A stretch of 64,000 bases of DNA from Agromyces sp. SYSU T00194 (lineage in GTDB: Bacteria; Actinomycetota; Actinomycetes; Actinomycetales; Microbacteriaceae): assembly GCF_040496035.1 (NCBI RefSeq), contig NZ_JBEPJZ010000002.1, positions 868,001 through 932,000 of the forward strand. The letters are read 5' to 3'. How positions within the stretch are numbered: position 1 is the first letter of the stretch; each line of letters starts with the position of its first letter. Positions 27,812-36,497 of this stretch are shown here, one piece after another. The translations under genes were made by a program, and so were the position numbers. A model generated the notes under the pieces. It worked only from the letters and a program-made list of their open reading frames with translations, was not told the origin of the DNA and did not search any database.

Positions 27812-28597
27812 TCATCCGCCGAACCGCCGCTGACGGCTCGCGAAGTCGCGCACGGCGCGCAGGAAGTCGATGCGCCGCAGGTCGGGGCCGAGCGCCTCCA
27901 CGAAGTAGAACTCGCTGTGCGCGGCCTGCCACAGCATGAAGTCGCTGAGGCGCTGCTCACCCGAGGTGCGGATGACCAGGTCGGGGTCGGGCTGCCCGCC
28001 CGTGTAGAGGTGCTGGCCGATCAGGTCGGGGGTGAGCGACTCCGCCAGGTCCTCGAGGCTGCGCCCCTCGGCGTGGTGCGAGGCCACGATCGAGCGCATC
28101 GCGTCGGTGATCTCGCGGCGGCCGCCGTAGCCGACGGCGAGGTTCACGTGCAGCCCGGAGCGACCCGCGGTACGCGCCTCGGCGGCCCCGAGCGCAGCCA
28201 CCAGCGGCTCGGGCAGCCCCTCGCGCGAGCCGACGTGCTGCACGCGCCAGTCGCGGTACCGGGAGACCTCGTCGGCGAGGTCGGCGATGATCTCGACGAG
28301 GTCGCTCAGCTCGTCGTCCGAGCGGTTGCCGAGGTTGTCGGCCGAGAGCAGGTAGAGCGTGACCACCTGGATGCCGAGGTCGTCGCACCACTCGAGGAAC
28401 TCGCGCATCTTCGCGGCGCCCGCGCGATGCCCGTGCGCCGCCGTCTCGTAGCCGAGCTGCTTCGCCCAGCGGCGGTTCCCGTCGATGATCATCGCCACGT
28501 GGTGCGGCAGCGTCATCGACTCCAGTTCCCGCTGCAGTCGGTTCGCGTACAACCGGTAGAGGATGCCGCGGTCGTTCGATCGGTCCCGCTTCTGCAC
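27812..28597 (-). CDS. uppS: Polyprenyl diphosphate synthase (undecaprenyl type)
   Basis: A 261-residue cis-prenyltransferase that condenses IPP units into the long carrier for cell-wall precursors. The catalytic Asp39 is in AMIIDGNRRWAK, followed by GHRAGA, TLYLLSADN, and the C-terminal GGQPDPDLVIRTSGEQRLSDF with EFYFV. All five conserved regions are present. The GTG at 28597 has GGTAGG just upstream. It is divergent from a hemolysin III gene, the usual actinobacterial neighbour. Product chain length is not visible from sequence. Confidence 0.95.
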   Translation of the reverse strand: MQKRDRSNDRGILYRLYANRLQRELESMTLPHHVAMIIDGNRRWAKQLGYETAAHGHRAGAAKMREFLEWCDDLGIQVVTLYLLSADNLGNRSDDELSDLVEIIADLADEVSRYRDWRVQHVGSREGLPEPLVAALGAAEARTAGRSGLHVNLAVGYGGRREITDAMRSIVASHHAEGRSLEDLAESLTPDLIGQHLYTGGQPDPDLVIRTSGEQRLSDFMLWQAAHSEFYFVEALGPDLRRIDFLRAVRDFASRQRRFGG

Positions 28598-28693
28598 GGA
28601 CCTACCGTACTCCCGACCGGCCGCGCGTCGCGGCCACGCGATCCTGCCCACACTCCCAGCTTCCCGGCATACGTGCTGTCCTACGCTTGCTGC

Positions 28694-29500
28694 ATGACCC
28701 CGCAGCAGACCGGCCGGCCCGAAGACGTCGCCGAGCACCTCCACCACCCGGCGCAGGAGCTCGATGCCTCCGACCGGGCGGTCGCCGCGGACGAGCAGCG
28801 CGATCCGCACCTGCCGAACATCCCGCTCCTCGACGCGTCCGTCGCCAATCCGGCGGAGATCCGCCCCACATGGCGCGGCTGGATCCACGCCGGCACCTTC
28901 CCGGTCGCGATCGCCGCGGGCATCGTGCTGATCTCCCTCGCGCAGGGCGCCCCCGCGAAGTGGGCGTCGGCGGTCTTCATGCTCACGTCGCTGCTGCTGT
29001 TCGGCAACTCGGCGCTGTACCACCGGTTCGACTGGTCGCCGAAGGTCAAGGTCATCCTGAAGCGCATCGACCACGCGAACATCTTCCTGCTCATCGCCGG
29101 CACGTACACGCCGCTGTCGATCCTCGCGCTCCCGCCCGAGAAGGGCTGGCTGCTGCTCGGGATCGTCTGGGGCGGCGCCCTGCTCGGCATCGGCTTCCGG
29201 GTGTTCTGGATCACCGCGCCGCGCTGGCTGTACGTGCCGATCTACCTGCTGCTCGGCTGGGCGGCGGTCATGTTCCTCGGCGACCTGCTCGAGGCGAGCG
29301 TCGCGATGATGGTGCTCGTCACGGTCGGCGGCGTGCTCTACACGCTCGGCGCCGTCGTCTACGCGCTCAAGAAGCCGAACCCGTGGCCCGGCCACTTCGG
29401 CTTCCACGAGATCTTCCACGTGTTCACCGTGCTGGCGTTCCTCTGCCACTGGACGGCGACGCTGCTCATCGCCCTCGCGCCCGCCTACCACGCGGGCTGA
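28694..29500 (+). CDS. Hemolysin III/PAQR family membrane protein
   Basis: A 268-residue protein: a 60-residue hydrophilic N-terminus, then seven TM helices. The PAQR metal-site pattern is visible: FGNSALYHRFDW near residue 110, KRIDHANIFLLIAGTYTP, and the C-terminal GHFGFHEIFHVFTVLAFLCHW with paired histidines. Bacterial members are annotated as hemolysin III but resemble ceramidase-like hydrolases. TACGCT at 28682-28687 sits where a -10 for a leaderless transcript would be, though the -35 is poor. It is divergent from uppS. Confidence 0.92.
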   Translation: MTPQQTGRPEDVAEHLHHPAQELDASDRAVAADEQRDPHLPNIPLLDASVANPAEIRPTWRGWIHAGTFPVAIAAGIVLISLAQGAPAKWASAVFMLTSLLLFGNSALYHRFDWSPKVKVILKRIDHANIFLLIAGTYTPLSILALPPEKGWLLLGIVWGGALLGIGFRVFWITAPRWLYVPIYLLLGWAAVMFLGDLLEASVAMMVLVTVGGVLYTLGAVVYALKKPNPWPGHFGFHEIFHVFTVLAFLCHWTATLLIALAPAYHAG

Positions 29501-29537
29501 GCCCGCGCGGGCGAGCCCGCGGGCTGACGCGTCAGCC
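29492..29537. terminator. Hairpin region between convergent genes
   Basis: The short gap between the hemolysin III gene and a convergent small gene holds overlapping GC-rich inverted repeats, ending in the perfect 16-bp palindrome GGCTGACG-CGTCAGCC (29522-29537). It overlaps the stop of the small gene. A shared terminator is the likely role; no T-run follows. Confidence 0.45.
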
Positions 29538-29840
29538 GCGCGAGTCGTCGGGCCGGTCGGTCGAGGGCTCGCCGGAGGCATCCGTCGACTCGCCCGGCTC
29601 TCCCGCGTTCGCGGCGGCCTCGGCCTCGGCGGCGAGCTGCTCCGCCTCGAGCCGCTCACGGATCTCGTCGCGGTAGGTGGTGCGACGGATGCGGCGGACC
29701 ATGTCCATCGCGAGCAGGATGACCGCGATCATCACCACGAAGATGGCGATGAAGCCGAGCGGACCGGGCGTCACCGAGTTCGGGTCGAACTCCTCCTCGG
29801 CCGTGCGAACGAGGAGCACCGCGACGGCGGAGAACGGCAT
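29532..29840 (-). CDS. Small single-pass membrane protein
   Basis: A 102-residue protein with one TM helix (GPLGFIAIFVVMIAVILLAMDMV, residues about 24-46). A basic juxtamembrane stretch, RRIRRTTYRDEIRERLEAEQ, leads into an acidic disordered tail rich in Ala, Glu and Asp. The basic side after the helix predicts an N-out, C-in orientation. The ATG at 29840 has GAAGGG six bases upstream. It is divergent from the DUF4307 gene. Similar proteins are common in Microbacteriaceae; none has a known role that I can name. Confidence 0.75.
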   Translation of the reverse strand: MPFSAVAVLLVRTAEEEFDPNSVTPGPLGFIAIFVVMIAVILLAMDMVRRIRRTTYRDEIRERLEAEQLAAEAEAAANAGEPGESTDASGEPSTDRPDDSRG

Positions 29841-29903
29841 GGACGACCCTTCGATCACGGGAGTTTAGGCTGGTTCCAGCGTAATCGATCGAGAGGAGCG
29901 CAC

Positions 29904-30305
29904 GTGGCCGACGAGGTGCTCGCCGAACGGTACGGGCGCACCCGCACCTCGAAGCGGCGCGAGCGCACCATCCTCGTCGTGGTGGCCGCGGCATTCGCCG
30001 TGGTGTTCGTCGCGTGGGTCGTCTGGGCCGGGCTCGACGGCACCCGCCCGACCCTCGAGGTGACCGACACGGGGCACCGCCTGCTCGCCGACGAGCGGGC
30101 CGTCGAGGTGCGCTGGGACCTCGCGGCGCCGGTCGGCAGCACGACCGCGTGCGTCGTGCAGGCACTCAACGAGGACTTCGTCGTCGTGGGCTGGAAGGTC
30201 GTCGAGATCCCGGCCTCCGACGAGTACACCCGCACCTTCACCGAGACCGTCCGCACCGCACAGGAGGCCAACACCGGTTTGATCTACCGGTGCTGGCTGA
30301 CCTAG
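29904..30305 (+). CDS. DUF4307 membrane protein
   Basis: A 133-residue protein: an N-terminal LAERYGRTRTSKRRER cytoplasmic arm, one TM helix (about 22-44, ending in WVVWAGL), and an extracellular beta-rich domain with VRWDLAAP and ALNEDFVVVGWKVVEIP. The N-terminal YG and the late Cys (residues CVVQALNEDF and YRCWL) are typical of actinobacterial DUF4307. The GTG start at 29904 has GAGAGGAG upstream. It lies before greA, whose promoter is inside this gene's 3' end. Function unknown. Confidence 0.88.
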   Translation: MADEVLAERYGRTRTSKRRERTILVVVAAAFAVVFVAWVVWAGLDGTRPTLEVTDTGHRLLADERAVEVRWDLAAPVGSTTACVVQALNEDFVVVGWKVVEIPASDEYTRTFTETVRTAQEANTGLIYRCWLT

Positions 30306-30308
30306 AAT
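30279..30308 (+). promoter_or_regulatory. Predicted greA promoter
   Basis: TTGATC (30279-30284) and TAGAAT (30303-30308) are separated by 18 bp, a near-consensus sigma-70-type promoter. It lies inside the last codons of the DUF4307 gene. The transcript would begin near 30315 and carry a small hairpin (CGCCCCG at 30317-30323 with CGGGGCG at 30332-30338) before the greA ribosome site GGAGGAG. Confidence 0.6.
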
Positions 30309-30361
30309 CAATGATTCGCCCCGGCACTCGTCGGGGCGCGACGTGTATCTGGAGGAGAACC

Positions 30362-30853
30362 ATGGCGCAGGACGCTACGGTCACCTGGCTCACCCAGGAC
30401 GCCTACGACCGCCTGGCCGGCGAGCTCGAGCACCTCAGCACCGCCGGTCGCGACGAGATCGCGAAGCGGATCGAGGCTGCCCGTGAGGAGGGCGACCTCA
30501 AGGAGAACGGCGGCTACCACGCCGCGAAGGACGAGCAGGGCAAGCAGGAGGCGCGCATCCGCCAGCTCACCGCGCTGCTGCGCAGCGCGCAGGTCGGCGA
30601 GGCCCCCGAGTCGCACGGCGTCGTCGAGGCCGGCACGGTCGTCACCGCCACCATCGCGGGTGACAGCGAGCGGTTCCTCGTCGGCAACCGCGAGATCGCG
30701 GGCGACTCCGAGCTCGACGTGTACAGCCCGCAGAGCCCGCTCGGCGAGGCCATCCTCGGCCTGAAGGTCGGCGACTCGACCACCTACACCGCTCCCAACG
30801 GGCGCGAGATCACGGTGAAGGTCACCGACGTGGCCACCTGGGACGGCAAGTAG
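30362..30853 (+). CDS. greA: Transcription elongation factor GreA
   Basis: A 163-residue GreA that rescues backtracked RNA polymerase by stimulating transcript cleavage. The N-terminal coiled coil contains the acidic tip EEGDLKENGGYHAAKDEQGKQE, where the two acidic residues of the DL-KEN motif act. The C-terminal FKBP-like domain holds YSPQSPLGEAILGLKVGD. It is complete for the family and has its own promoter and terminator. The only unusual point is that it starts with MAQDATVTWLT, the form seen in actinobacteria. Confidence 0.97.
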   Translation: MAQDATVTWLTQDAYDRLAGELEHLSTAGRDEIAKRIEAAREEGDLKENGGYHAAKDEQGKQEARIRQLTALLRSAQVGEAPESHGVVEAGTVVTATIAGDSERFLVGNREIAGDSELDVYSPQSPLGEAILGLKVGDSTTYTAPNGREITVKVTDVATWDGK

Positions 30854-30873
30854 CCCGACCCGCAGTTCGCGCG

Positions 30874-30904
30874 CGACGCCCCCGCCACGACGGCGGGGGC
30901 GTCG
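30874..30904. terminator. Hairpin terminator between greA and ilvA
   Basis: A perfect 13-bp inverted repeat (30874-30886 with 30892-30904) with loop ACGAC, followed by TCGTCC. It lies between the convergent greA and threonine deaminase genes and resembles the C5/G5 terminators at 13.07 and 24.95 kb. Confidence 0.8.
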
Positions 30905-30917
30905 TCGTCCGCCGGGC

Positions 30918-32225
30918 TCAGTCCCCCACGACCGGGTCGTACCCGGCCTCGCGCAGGATGCGCAGCACGTGCGCGCTGTGGTCGGGGCCGCGGGTCTCGA
31001 CCGACATCTTCAGGGCGACCTCGGTGATCATGAGGTCGGACCCGTGGCGGGTGTGCAGCACCTCGACGACGTTCGCGTTCGCCTCGGCGATGAGCTCGGC
31101 GATGCGGGCGAGCTGACCCGGGCGGTCGGGCAGGCCGATCGTGAGCGTCAGGTAGCGGCCGGATGCCGCGAGGCCGTGCGCGACCACGCGCTGCATGAGC
31201 AGCGGATCGATGTTGCCGCCCGACAGGAGCGCGACCGTCGGCCCCGATCCGACCACCTGGCCCGACAGGATGGCGGCGACCGAGACCGCGCCGGCGGGCT
31301 CCACCACGAGCTTCGCGCGCTCGAGCAGCACGAGCAGCGCGCGTGCGATGTCGTCGTCGGAGACCGTGACGACCTCGTCCACCGCCTCGCGGATGATGTC
31401 GAAGTTCAGCACGCCCGGACGGTAGACGGCGATGCCGTCGGCGATCGTCGGCACCACCGGCACGGGGACCGGCTCCCCCGCCGCCAGCGAGGGCACGTAC
31501 GGTGCCGCGTTGCGCGCCTGCACGCCGATCACCCGGATCGTGCGCCCGAGCTCGGCAGCGCGCTGCTTCGCGGCGCTGGCGACGCCGGAGGCGAGCCCCC
31601 CGCCGCCGATCGGCACGATGATGGTCTCGACGTCGGGCGCCTGCTCGAGGATCTCGAGGCCGAGGGTGCCCTGCCCGGCGATCACGTCGGGGTGGTCGTA
31701 CGGGGGGATGACGACGGCGCCGGTCTCACGGGCGAAGGCGGATGCCGCGGCGAGCGTCTCGGCGATCTCCCCGCCCTCGAGCACGACGTCGGCGCCGTAC
31801 GCCTTGGTCGCCTCGAGCTTCGGCAGCGCGACGCCGACCGGCATGAAGATCGTGGCGCGGATGCCGAGCTCACGGGCCGCGTAGGCGACGCCCTGGGCGT
31901 GGTTGCCGGCCGATGCGGCCACGACGCCGCGCGCCTGCTCCTCGGGCGTCAGCTGGGAGATGCGGTGGTACGCGCCGCGGAGCTTGTACGACCCCGTGCG
32001 CTGCAGGTTCTCGCACTTCAGGTGCACGTCGACGCCGAGCCGCGCCGCGAGGAAGCGGGAGGTCTCCATGGGCGTGCGCCGGGCCACCCTGCTCACCTGC
32101 GCCGCGGCGGCCTCGAACGCGGCGAGGTCGGGGCCGGGGAAGCGCGCCCCCGTGGCATCCGCCTGCTCGTCGTGCCCTTCGGCCGCGTGCACCGGGCCGT
32201 CGCGATGGTCGACGGGCATGGTCAT
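30918..32225 (-). CDS. ilvA: Threonine ammonia-lyase (threonine deaminase)
   Basis: A 435-residue PLP enzyme converting threonine to 2-oxobutyrate, the entry to isoleucine synthesis. PLP lysine is K81 in RTGSYKLRGA, the PLP phosphate loop is GGGGLASGV, and SAGNHAQGVA is the substrate loop. A single ACT-like domain occupies about 350-435 (LTIGLPDRPGQLARIAELI), the arrangement of the shorter, TdcB-like actinobacterial enzymes. The ATG overlaps the upstream transporter stop (ATGA), so the two are coupled. Whether it is inhibited by isoleucine cannot be seen. Confidence 0.93.
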   Translation of the reverse strand: MTMPVDHRDGPVHAAEGHDEQADATGARFPGPDLAAFEAAAAQVSRVARRTPMETSRFLAARLGVDVHLKCENLQRTGSYKLRGAYHRISQLTPEEQARGVVAASAGNHAQGVAYAARELGIRATIFMPVGVALPKLEATKAYGADVVLEGGEIAETLAAASAFARETGAVVIPPYDHPDVIAGQGTLGLEILEQAPDVETIIVPIGGGGLASGVASAAKQRAAELGRTIRVIGVQARNAAPYVPSLAAGEPVPVPVVPTIADGIAVYRPGVLNFDIIREAVDEVVTVSDDDIARALLVLLERAKLVVEPAGAVSVAAILSGQVVGSGPTVALLSGGNIDPLLMQRVVAHGLAASGRYLTLTIGLPDRPGQLARIAELIAEANANVVEVLHTRHGSDLMITEVALKMSVETRGPDHSAHVLRILREAGYDPVVGD

Positions 32226-33442
32226 TTCGTGTTCCGCTTCCTTCGAGTGAATCCCCGCACCTCCTGCGGCACGGTCGTCCACAGCGGCGACCGGATCGTG
32301 GCGGGCGGGGGAGCCTGATTCTTCCACACGCCGCTGGACACGTAGAGCACCATGACGTTGGCCACGGCTGCGACCGGCACCGCGAACAGGGCTCCGGGGA
32401 TGCCCGCGAGCAGCGACCCGGTGGCGACCGCGACGACGACGCCGAGCGGATGCACCTTGACGGCGGTGCCCATGATGAGCGGCTGCAGCACGTGGCCCTC
32501 GATCTGCTGCACGAGCAGCACGACCCCGAGCATGAGCAGTGCGATGACCCAGCCGTTGTAGACCAGCGCGACGAACACCGCCAGCGCCCCGGTCACGATC
32601 GCGCCGACGAACGGCACGAACGAGCCGAGGAAGACGAGGATGCCGATGGGGATCGCGAGCGGCACGCCGAGCAGGAACGCGCCGGTGGCGATGCCGATCG
32701 CATCGATGGTCGCGACCAGGATCTGCACCCGCACGAAGTTGCGCAGCGTCGACCAGCCGGCCTCCCCCGCACCGTTGACCGCGGCACGCGCGCGCCGCGG
32801 CATGACGCTCACGAGCCAGTTCCAGATGCCGCGCCCGTCGATCAGGATGAACAGCGTCGCGAACAGCGCGAGCAGCATGCCCGCGAGGAAATGCCCGAGC
32901 GTGCTGCCGACCGACAGCGCGCCCGAGATGAAGATGCCGCTGTCCTCCTGGGCCGTCTGCACGATCTGGGCGATGAAGTCGTCGATCTGCTGCTGCGTGA
33001 TGTGGAACGGCCCGGAGAGCAGCCAGTCCTGCAGGTCGGTCCAGGCGACGGCGGTCTGCGCGGCGAGCTCGTCGAACCCGCGCACGATCTGGCTGATGCC
33101 GAGCGTCAGCAGGCCCGCCACGACCGCGAGGGTGCCGAGCATCGCGACGGTGACCGCCAGCCACTTGGGCCAGCGGTGGTGCATGAGCCACTGCACGAAG
33201 GGCACGAGCAGCGCGCCGAGCAGCACCGCCACGAGCAGCGGGATGACGATGAGCCGCAGCTGGATGATCAGGAAGATGACGACGGCGAGCACGGCGCCGA
33301 CGAGCAGCAGGCGCCACGACCAGGCCGCGGCGAGACGCATCGCGGGCGGGATCGACTCCTCGATCTCCGGTGTCTCGGGCACGTCTGCATCGCGCTTGCG
33401 TCCGAACATCGACCCCCACCGGCTTCCCCGCGCATCCGCCAT
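32222..33442 (-). CDS. AI-2E family transporter (PerM/YhhQ-like permease)
   Basis: A 406-residue membrane protein of the AI-2E/UPF0118 family, with about eight hydrophobic segments. Typical features are the first TM pair near residues 40-75, the soluble middle region ending in WSTLRNFVRVQILVATIDAIGIATGAF, and the late GSFVPFVGAIVTGALAVFVAL segment with a PFVG turn. Members export small molecules, Na+/H+ or autoinducer-2 in different species. It is coupled to threonine deaminase by a four-base overlap, so export of an amino acid is conceivable but unproven. Confidence 0.9.
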   Translation of the reverse strand: MADARGSRWGSMFGRKRDADVPETPEIEESIPPAMRLAAAWSWRLLLVGAVLAVVIFLIIQLRLIVIPLLVAVLLGALLVPFVQWLMHHRWPKWLAVTVAMLGTLAVVAGLLTLGISQIVRGFDELAAQTAVAWTDLQDWLLSGPFHITQQQIDDFIAQIVQTAQEDSGIFISGALSVGSTLGHFLAGMLLALFATLFILIDGRGIWNWLVSVMPRRARAAVNGAGEAGWSTLRNFVRVQILVATIDAIGIATGAFLLGVPLAIPIGILVFLGSFVPFVGAIVTGALAVFVALVYNGWVIALLMLGVVLLVQQIEGHVLQPLIMGTAVKVHPLGVVVAVATGSLLAGIPGALFAVPVAAVANVMVLYVSSGVWKNQAPPPATIRSPLWTTVPQEVRGFTRRKRNTK

Positions 33443-33528
33443 CGCCTCAGTCTATGACCGGTGCATGTCGGCGGGCGCATGGAAGCGGACCCCCCGATGT
33501 GGGTGGTGACCGGTACGCTCACGGCATC

Positions 33529-34737
33529 ATGGTCGACTCCGTCTCGCCGGCGCTCGCGCGCCGCATCGCGCTCGCCGCGCAGGGCTTCGGCCGCCCGCGG
33601 CCCGACGCACCCGGCACCCGGCAGCTGCGCAGCGTGGTCGACCGGCTCGGGCTGCTCCAGATCGACTCGGTCAACGTGTTCGAGCGCAGCCACTACCTGC
33701 CGGCGCTCAGCCGACTCGGCCCGTACGACCGTGCCGGCCTCGACCGGCTCTCCCACGGCCGTCGCGGCCGGCTCGTCGAGTACTGGGCGCACCAGGCCGC
33801 GTTCGTGCCGCGCGAGCTGTGGCCGCACTTCGGGTTCCGTCGCGCCGCGTACCTCGAGAAGGGCAGCGACTGGGGCGGGTACGTCACGGAGAACCGGTCG
33901 CTGTCGGACTGGCTGCTCGACGAGCTGCGCGCGAACGGCCCGATGCGGGCGAGCGAGATCGAGCACGACGCCAACGAGCGGCGCGGGCCGTGGTGGGGCT
34001 GGTCCGACGTCAAGCGCACGCTCGAGTGGATGTTCCGCACCGGCGAGGTCGTGTGCGTCGAGCGGGTGCGGTTCGAGCGCGTCTACGCGCTGCCCGAACA
34101 GGCGCTGCCGGGCGAGCTGCTCGACGCGTCGCCGCCGGAGGACGAGCAGGTGCGCGTGCTCGTCGAGCGTGCCGCATCCGCCCTCGGCATCGCCACCGAG
34201 GCCGACCTCGCCGACTACTGGCGCATGCTGCAGGCCCGGGTGAAGCCCGCGATCCGCGAGCTGGCCGACGCCGGGGTGCTGCTGCCGGTGACCGTGCCCG
34301 GCTGGGGCGTGAACGGGCGGCCCGGCCGCGCCTGGCTGCACGCCGACGCGCGCCGTCCGCGTCGCGTGGAGGCGGCGGCGCTGCTGTCGCCGTTCGACCC
34401 GGTGGTGTGGTTCCGGCCGCGCACCGAGCGGCTGTTCGACTTCCACTACCGCATCGAGATCTACACGCCCGAGCCCGAGCGCGTGTTCGGCTACTACTCG
34501 CTGCCGTTGCTGGTCGACGAGCAGGTCGTCGGCCGCGTCGACCTCAAGGCCGACCGCAAGGCGGGCGTGCTGCGGGTGCAGTCGGCATGGGCCGAAGCGG
34601 ATGCCCCCGAGGAGACCGCCGCCCGCCTCGTGCCGCTGCTGCGCGACGCCGCCGCCTGGCAGGGCCTCGACGGAATCGCGGTCACCGGCCGCGGCACGCT
34701 CGCGCCCGCGGTGGCATCCGAGCTCGCCCGCGCCTAG
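33529..34737 (+). CDS. Winged-helix DNA glycosylase of the YcaQ/AlkX family
   Basis: A 402-residue protein of the HTH_42 family. The YcaQ catalytic pattern Gln-x-Asp is seen as Q44-I-D46 in LGLLQIDSVNVFERSHYLP. Three winged-helix units follow (RGPWWGWSDVKRTLEWMFRTGEVV near residue 150). The C-terminal part includes LLSPFDPVVWFRPRTERLFDFHYRIEIY. E. coli YcaQ unhooks interstrand crosslinks and alkylated bases, and Streptomyces AlkZ resists azinomycin. The protein is full length and stands alone. Confidence 0.88.
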   Translation: MVDSVSPALARRIALAAQGFGRPRPDAPGTRQLRSVVDRLGLLQIDSVNVFERSHYLPALSRLGPYDRAGLDRLSHGRRGRLVEYWAHQAAFVPRELWPHFGFRRAAYLEKGSDWGGYVTENRSLSDWLLDELRANGPMRASEIEHDANERRGPWWGWSDVKRTLEWMFRTGEVVCVERVRFERVYALPEQALPGELLDASPPEDEQVRVLVERAASALGIATEADLADYWRMLQARVKPAIRELADAGVLLPVTVPGWGVNGRPGRAWLHADARRPRRVEAAALLSPFDPVVWFRPRTERLFDFHYRIEIYTPEPERVFGYYSLPLLVDEQVVGRVDLKADRKAGVLRVQSAWAEADAPEETAARLVPLLRDAAAWQGLDGIAVTGRGTLAPAVASELARA

Positions 34738-34811
34738 CCTCCCCTCCCGCCCGCGCCTGACCCCCGCCCGCGCCTCCGGCCTTCGCCCGCGCCCGCCCGA
34801 GGGCCACTTCT

Positions 34812-34881
34812 CGCTTGAGGGCGATTCCTTGGCCCGAGGGCTGAAGCTTCAGCCCTCAGCCCCAGAAATGGCACTCAAGCG
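34812..34881. repeat. Intergenic hairpin element B
   Basis: A perfect 22-bp palindrome spans 34836-34857 (GAGGGCTGAAG and its complement), nested inside wider arms CGCTTGAG (34812-34819) and CTCAAGCG (34874-34881). The start TTGAGGGC and the end GCCCTCAGCCC match element A near 5.46 kb. It lies about 75-145 bp downstream of the YcaQ gene, before the convergent htpX. The C-rich 34741-34800 just before it has two imperfect copies of CCCGCCCGCGCCT. Confidence 0.6.
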
Positions 34882-34925
34882 CAGCCCAACTCCCGCGAGA
34901 GCGCAGGGAATCGACGCGTCTGGAA

Positions 34926-35798
34926 CTAGAACGAGCCGCCCATGGTGCGCAGGCGCTCGACCCGCTCGGGAATCGGCGGGTGCGTCGCGAAGAGGCGGTC
35001 GATGACGCCGGGCTTCATCGGGTCGGCGATCCAGAGGTGCGCCATCGAGGAGTTCTGCTTGCGCATGGGCCGGCCGTAGGCGCCGAGCTTCTCGAGGGCG
35101 CGAGCGAGGGCCTCGGGGTGACGGGTGGTCATCGCGCCGGTGGCGTCGGCGAGGTACTCGCGCTGCCGGGAGACGGCCAGCTGGACGACCGTGGCGACGA
35201 TCGGGGCGATCAGCATCGCGACGAGGCCGACGACGAAGACGATCGGGTTCTGGTTGTTGCCGCGACCGAAGAACGCCATGCGGATGAACATGTCGGCGAT
35301 GAAGCCCACGGCGACGACGAGCCCGAACACGATCATCGAGACGCGGATGTCGTAGTTGCGCACGTGGCCCAGCTCGTGCGCCATGACGCCCTCGAGCTCG
35401 GAGTCGTCCATGATGTCGAGCAGCCCCGTGGTGGCCGCGACGATGGCGTGCTCCGGGTCGCGCCCGGTCGCGAACGCGTTCGGCGCCGGGTCGTTCACGA
35501 TGTAGACCTTCGGCATGGGCGTGCCGGTCGCGATCGACAGGTTCTCGACCGTGCGCCAGAGGCGCGGGTGATCGGCCTTCGAGCGCACCTGCACGGCGCC
35601 CGACATCGACAGCGCCTGCCGGTCGGCCATGAAGTACTGGAACACGGCGTAGCCGATCGAGAACAGCACCGTCCAGACGAGGATCGCCCAGCTCTGGTAC
35701 ACGTATGCGGCCAGCCATCCGAGCCCGCCGATGATGGCGAGGAACAGGATGATGATGAAGACGGTGTTGCGCTTGTTCTTCGCGATCGCGCGGTACAT
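34926..35798 (-). CDS. htpX: HtpX-like membrane metalloprotease (M48)
   Basis: A 290-residue zinc protease of membrane quality control. TM helices lie at about 12-32 and 37-57, and again at about 150-175 and 180-200. The zinc motif HELGH has His141 and His145 with catalytic Glu142, and the third ligand lies in the REYLADATGA segment. It would degrade misfolded membrane proteins. It lies 13 bp downstream of lemA, a pairing seen in many bacteria. Confidence 0.93.
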   Translation of the reverse strand: MYRAIAKNKRNTVFIIILFLAIIGGLGWLAAYVYQSWAILVWTVLFSIGYAVFQYFMADRQALSMSGAVQVRSKADHPRLWRTVENLSIATGTPMPKVYIVNDPAPNAFATGRDPEHAIVAATTGLLDIMDDSELEGVMAHELGHVRNYDIRVSMIVFGLVVAVGFIADMFIRMAFFGRGNNQNPIVFVVGLVAMLIAPIVATVVQLAVSRQREYLADATGAMTTRHPEALARALEKLGAYGRPMRKQNSSMAHLWIADPMKPGVIDRLFATHPPIPERVERLRTMGGSF

Positions 35799-35811
35799 CT
35801 ACGCCCGGCGC

Positions 35812-36378
35812 CTAGAACTGCACGCGAGGGGGCTCGGCGATCGCCGCCGGCTCGTCGACCTCGAAGAACTCGCGCTCGTGGAACCCGAGGCCCCGCACGA
35901 ACAGGGTGTTCGGGAAGACCTTGATCTTGGTGTTCAGCTCGCGCACGCCACCGTTGTAGAAGCGGCGCGCGGCCTGGATCTTGTCCTCGGTGTCGACGAT
36001 CTCGGCCTGCAGCTGGAGGAAGTTCTGGCTCGCCTGCAGCTGCGGGTACGCCTCGGCGACCGCGAAGATCGACTTCAGCGCCTGCTGCATGTGGTTCTCG
36101 GCGGCGGATGCCTCGGCCGGGCCCTGCGCGGAGAGGGTCTCGGCGCGCGCCTTGGTGACGGCCTCGAACACGCCCTTCTCATGCGCGGCGTAGCCCTTGA
36201 CCGTGTTGATCAGGTTCGGGAGCAGGTCGGCCCTGCGCTTGAGCTGGACCGTGATGTCGCTCCACGCCTCGTCGACGCGCACGTTCAGGGTGACCAGCGA
36301 GTTGTACGTCGCCCACAGGTAGATGCCCACGATGAGGACGATCGCGACGATGATGAGGACGGGGATCAGCCATTCCAT
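35812..36378 (-). CDS. lemA: LemA family protein
   Basis: A 188-residue LemA protein: a TM helix at residues 3-24, then a long four-helix bundle with TYNSLVTLNVRVDEAWSDI and LKRRADLLPNLINTVKGYAAHE, the family signature. The C-terminus has FPNTLFVRGLGFHEREFFEV. The ATG at 36378 has AAGGAG seven bases upstream. It precedes htpX in one unit. A TAGGAT on the coding strand (36428-36423) may be its -10. LemA proteins are linked to stress and envelope functions, without a settled activity. Confidence 0.93.
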   Translation of the reverse strand: MEWLIPVLIIVAIVLIVGIYLWATYNSLVTLNVRVDEAWSDITVQLKRRADLLPNLINTVKGYAAHEKGVFEAVTKARAETLSAQGPAEASAAENHMQQALKSIFAVAEAYPQLQASQNFLQLQAEIVDTEDKIQAARRFYNGGVRELNTKIKVFPNTLFVRGLGFHEREFFEVDEPAAIAEPPRVQF

Positions 36379-36497
36379 GGCGATGTGCTCCTTGCGACAT
36401 GCAAACGTGCGGAATGTGCACAATCCTACTCGGCGGGCTGTGCGCTACCTGTGGGCCTGCCCTGATTGTGGGCCGATTCCGAGCCCCGGAACGGGGC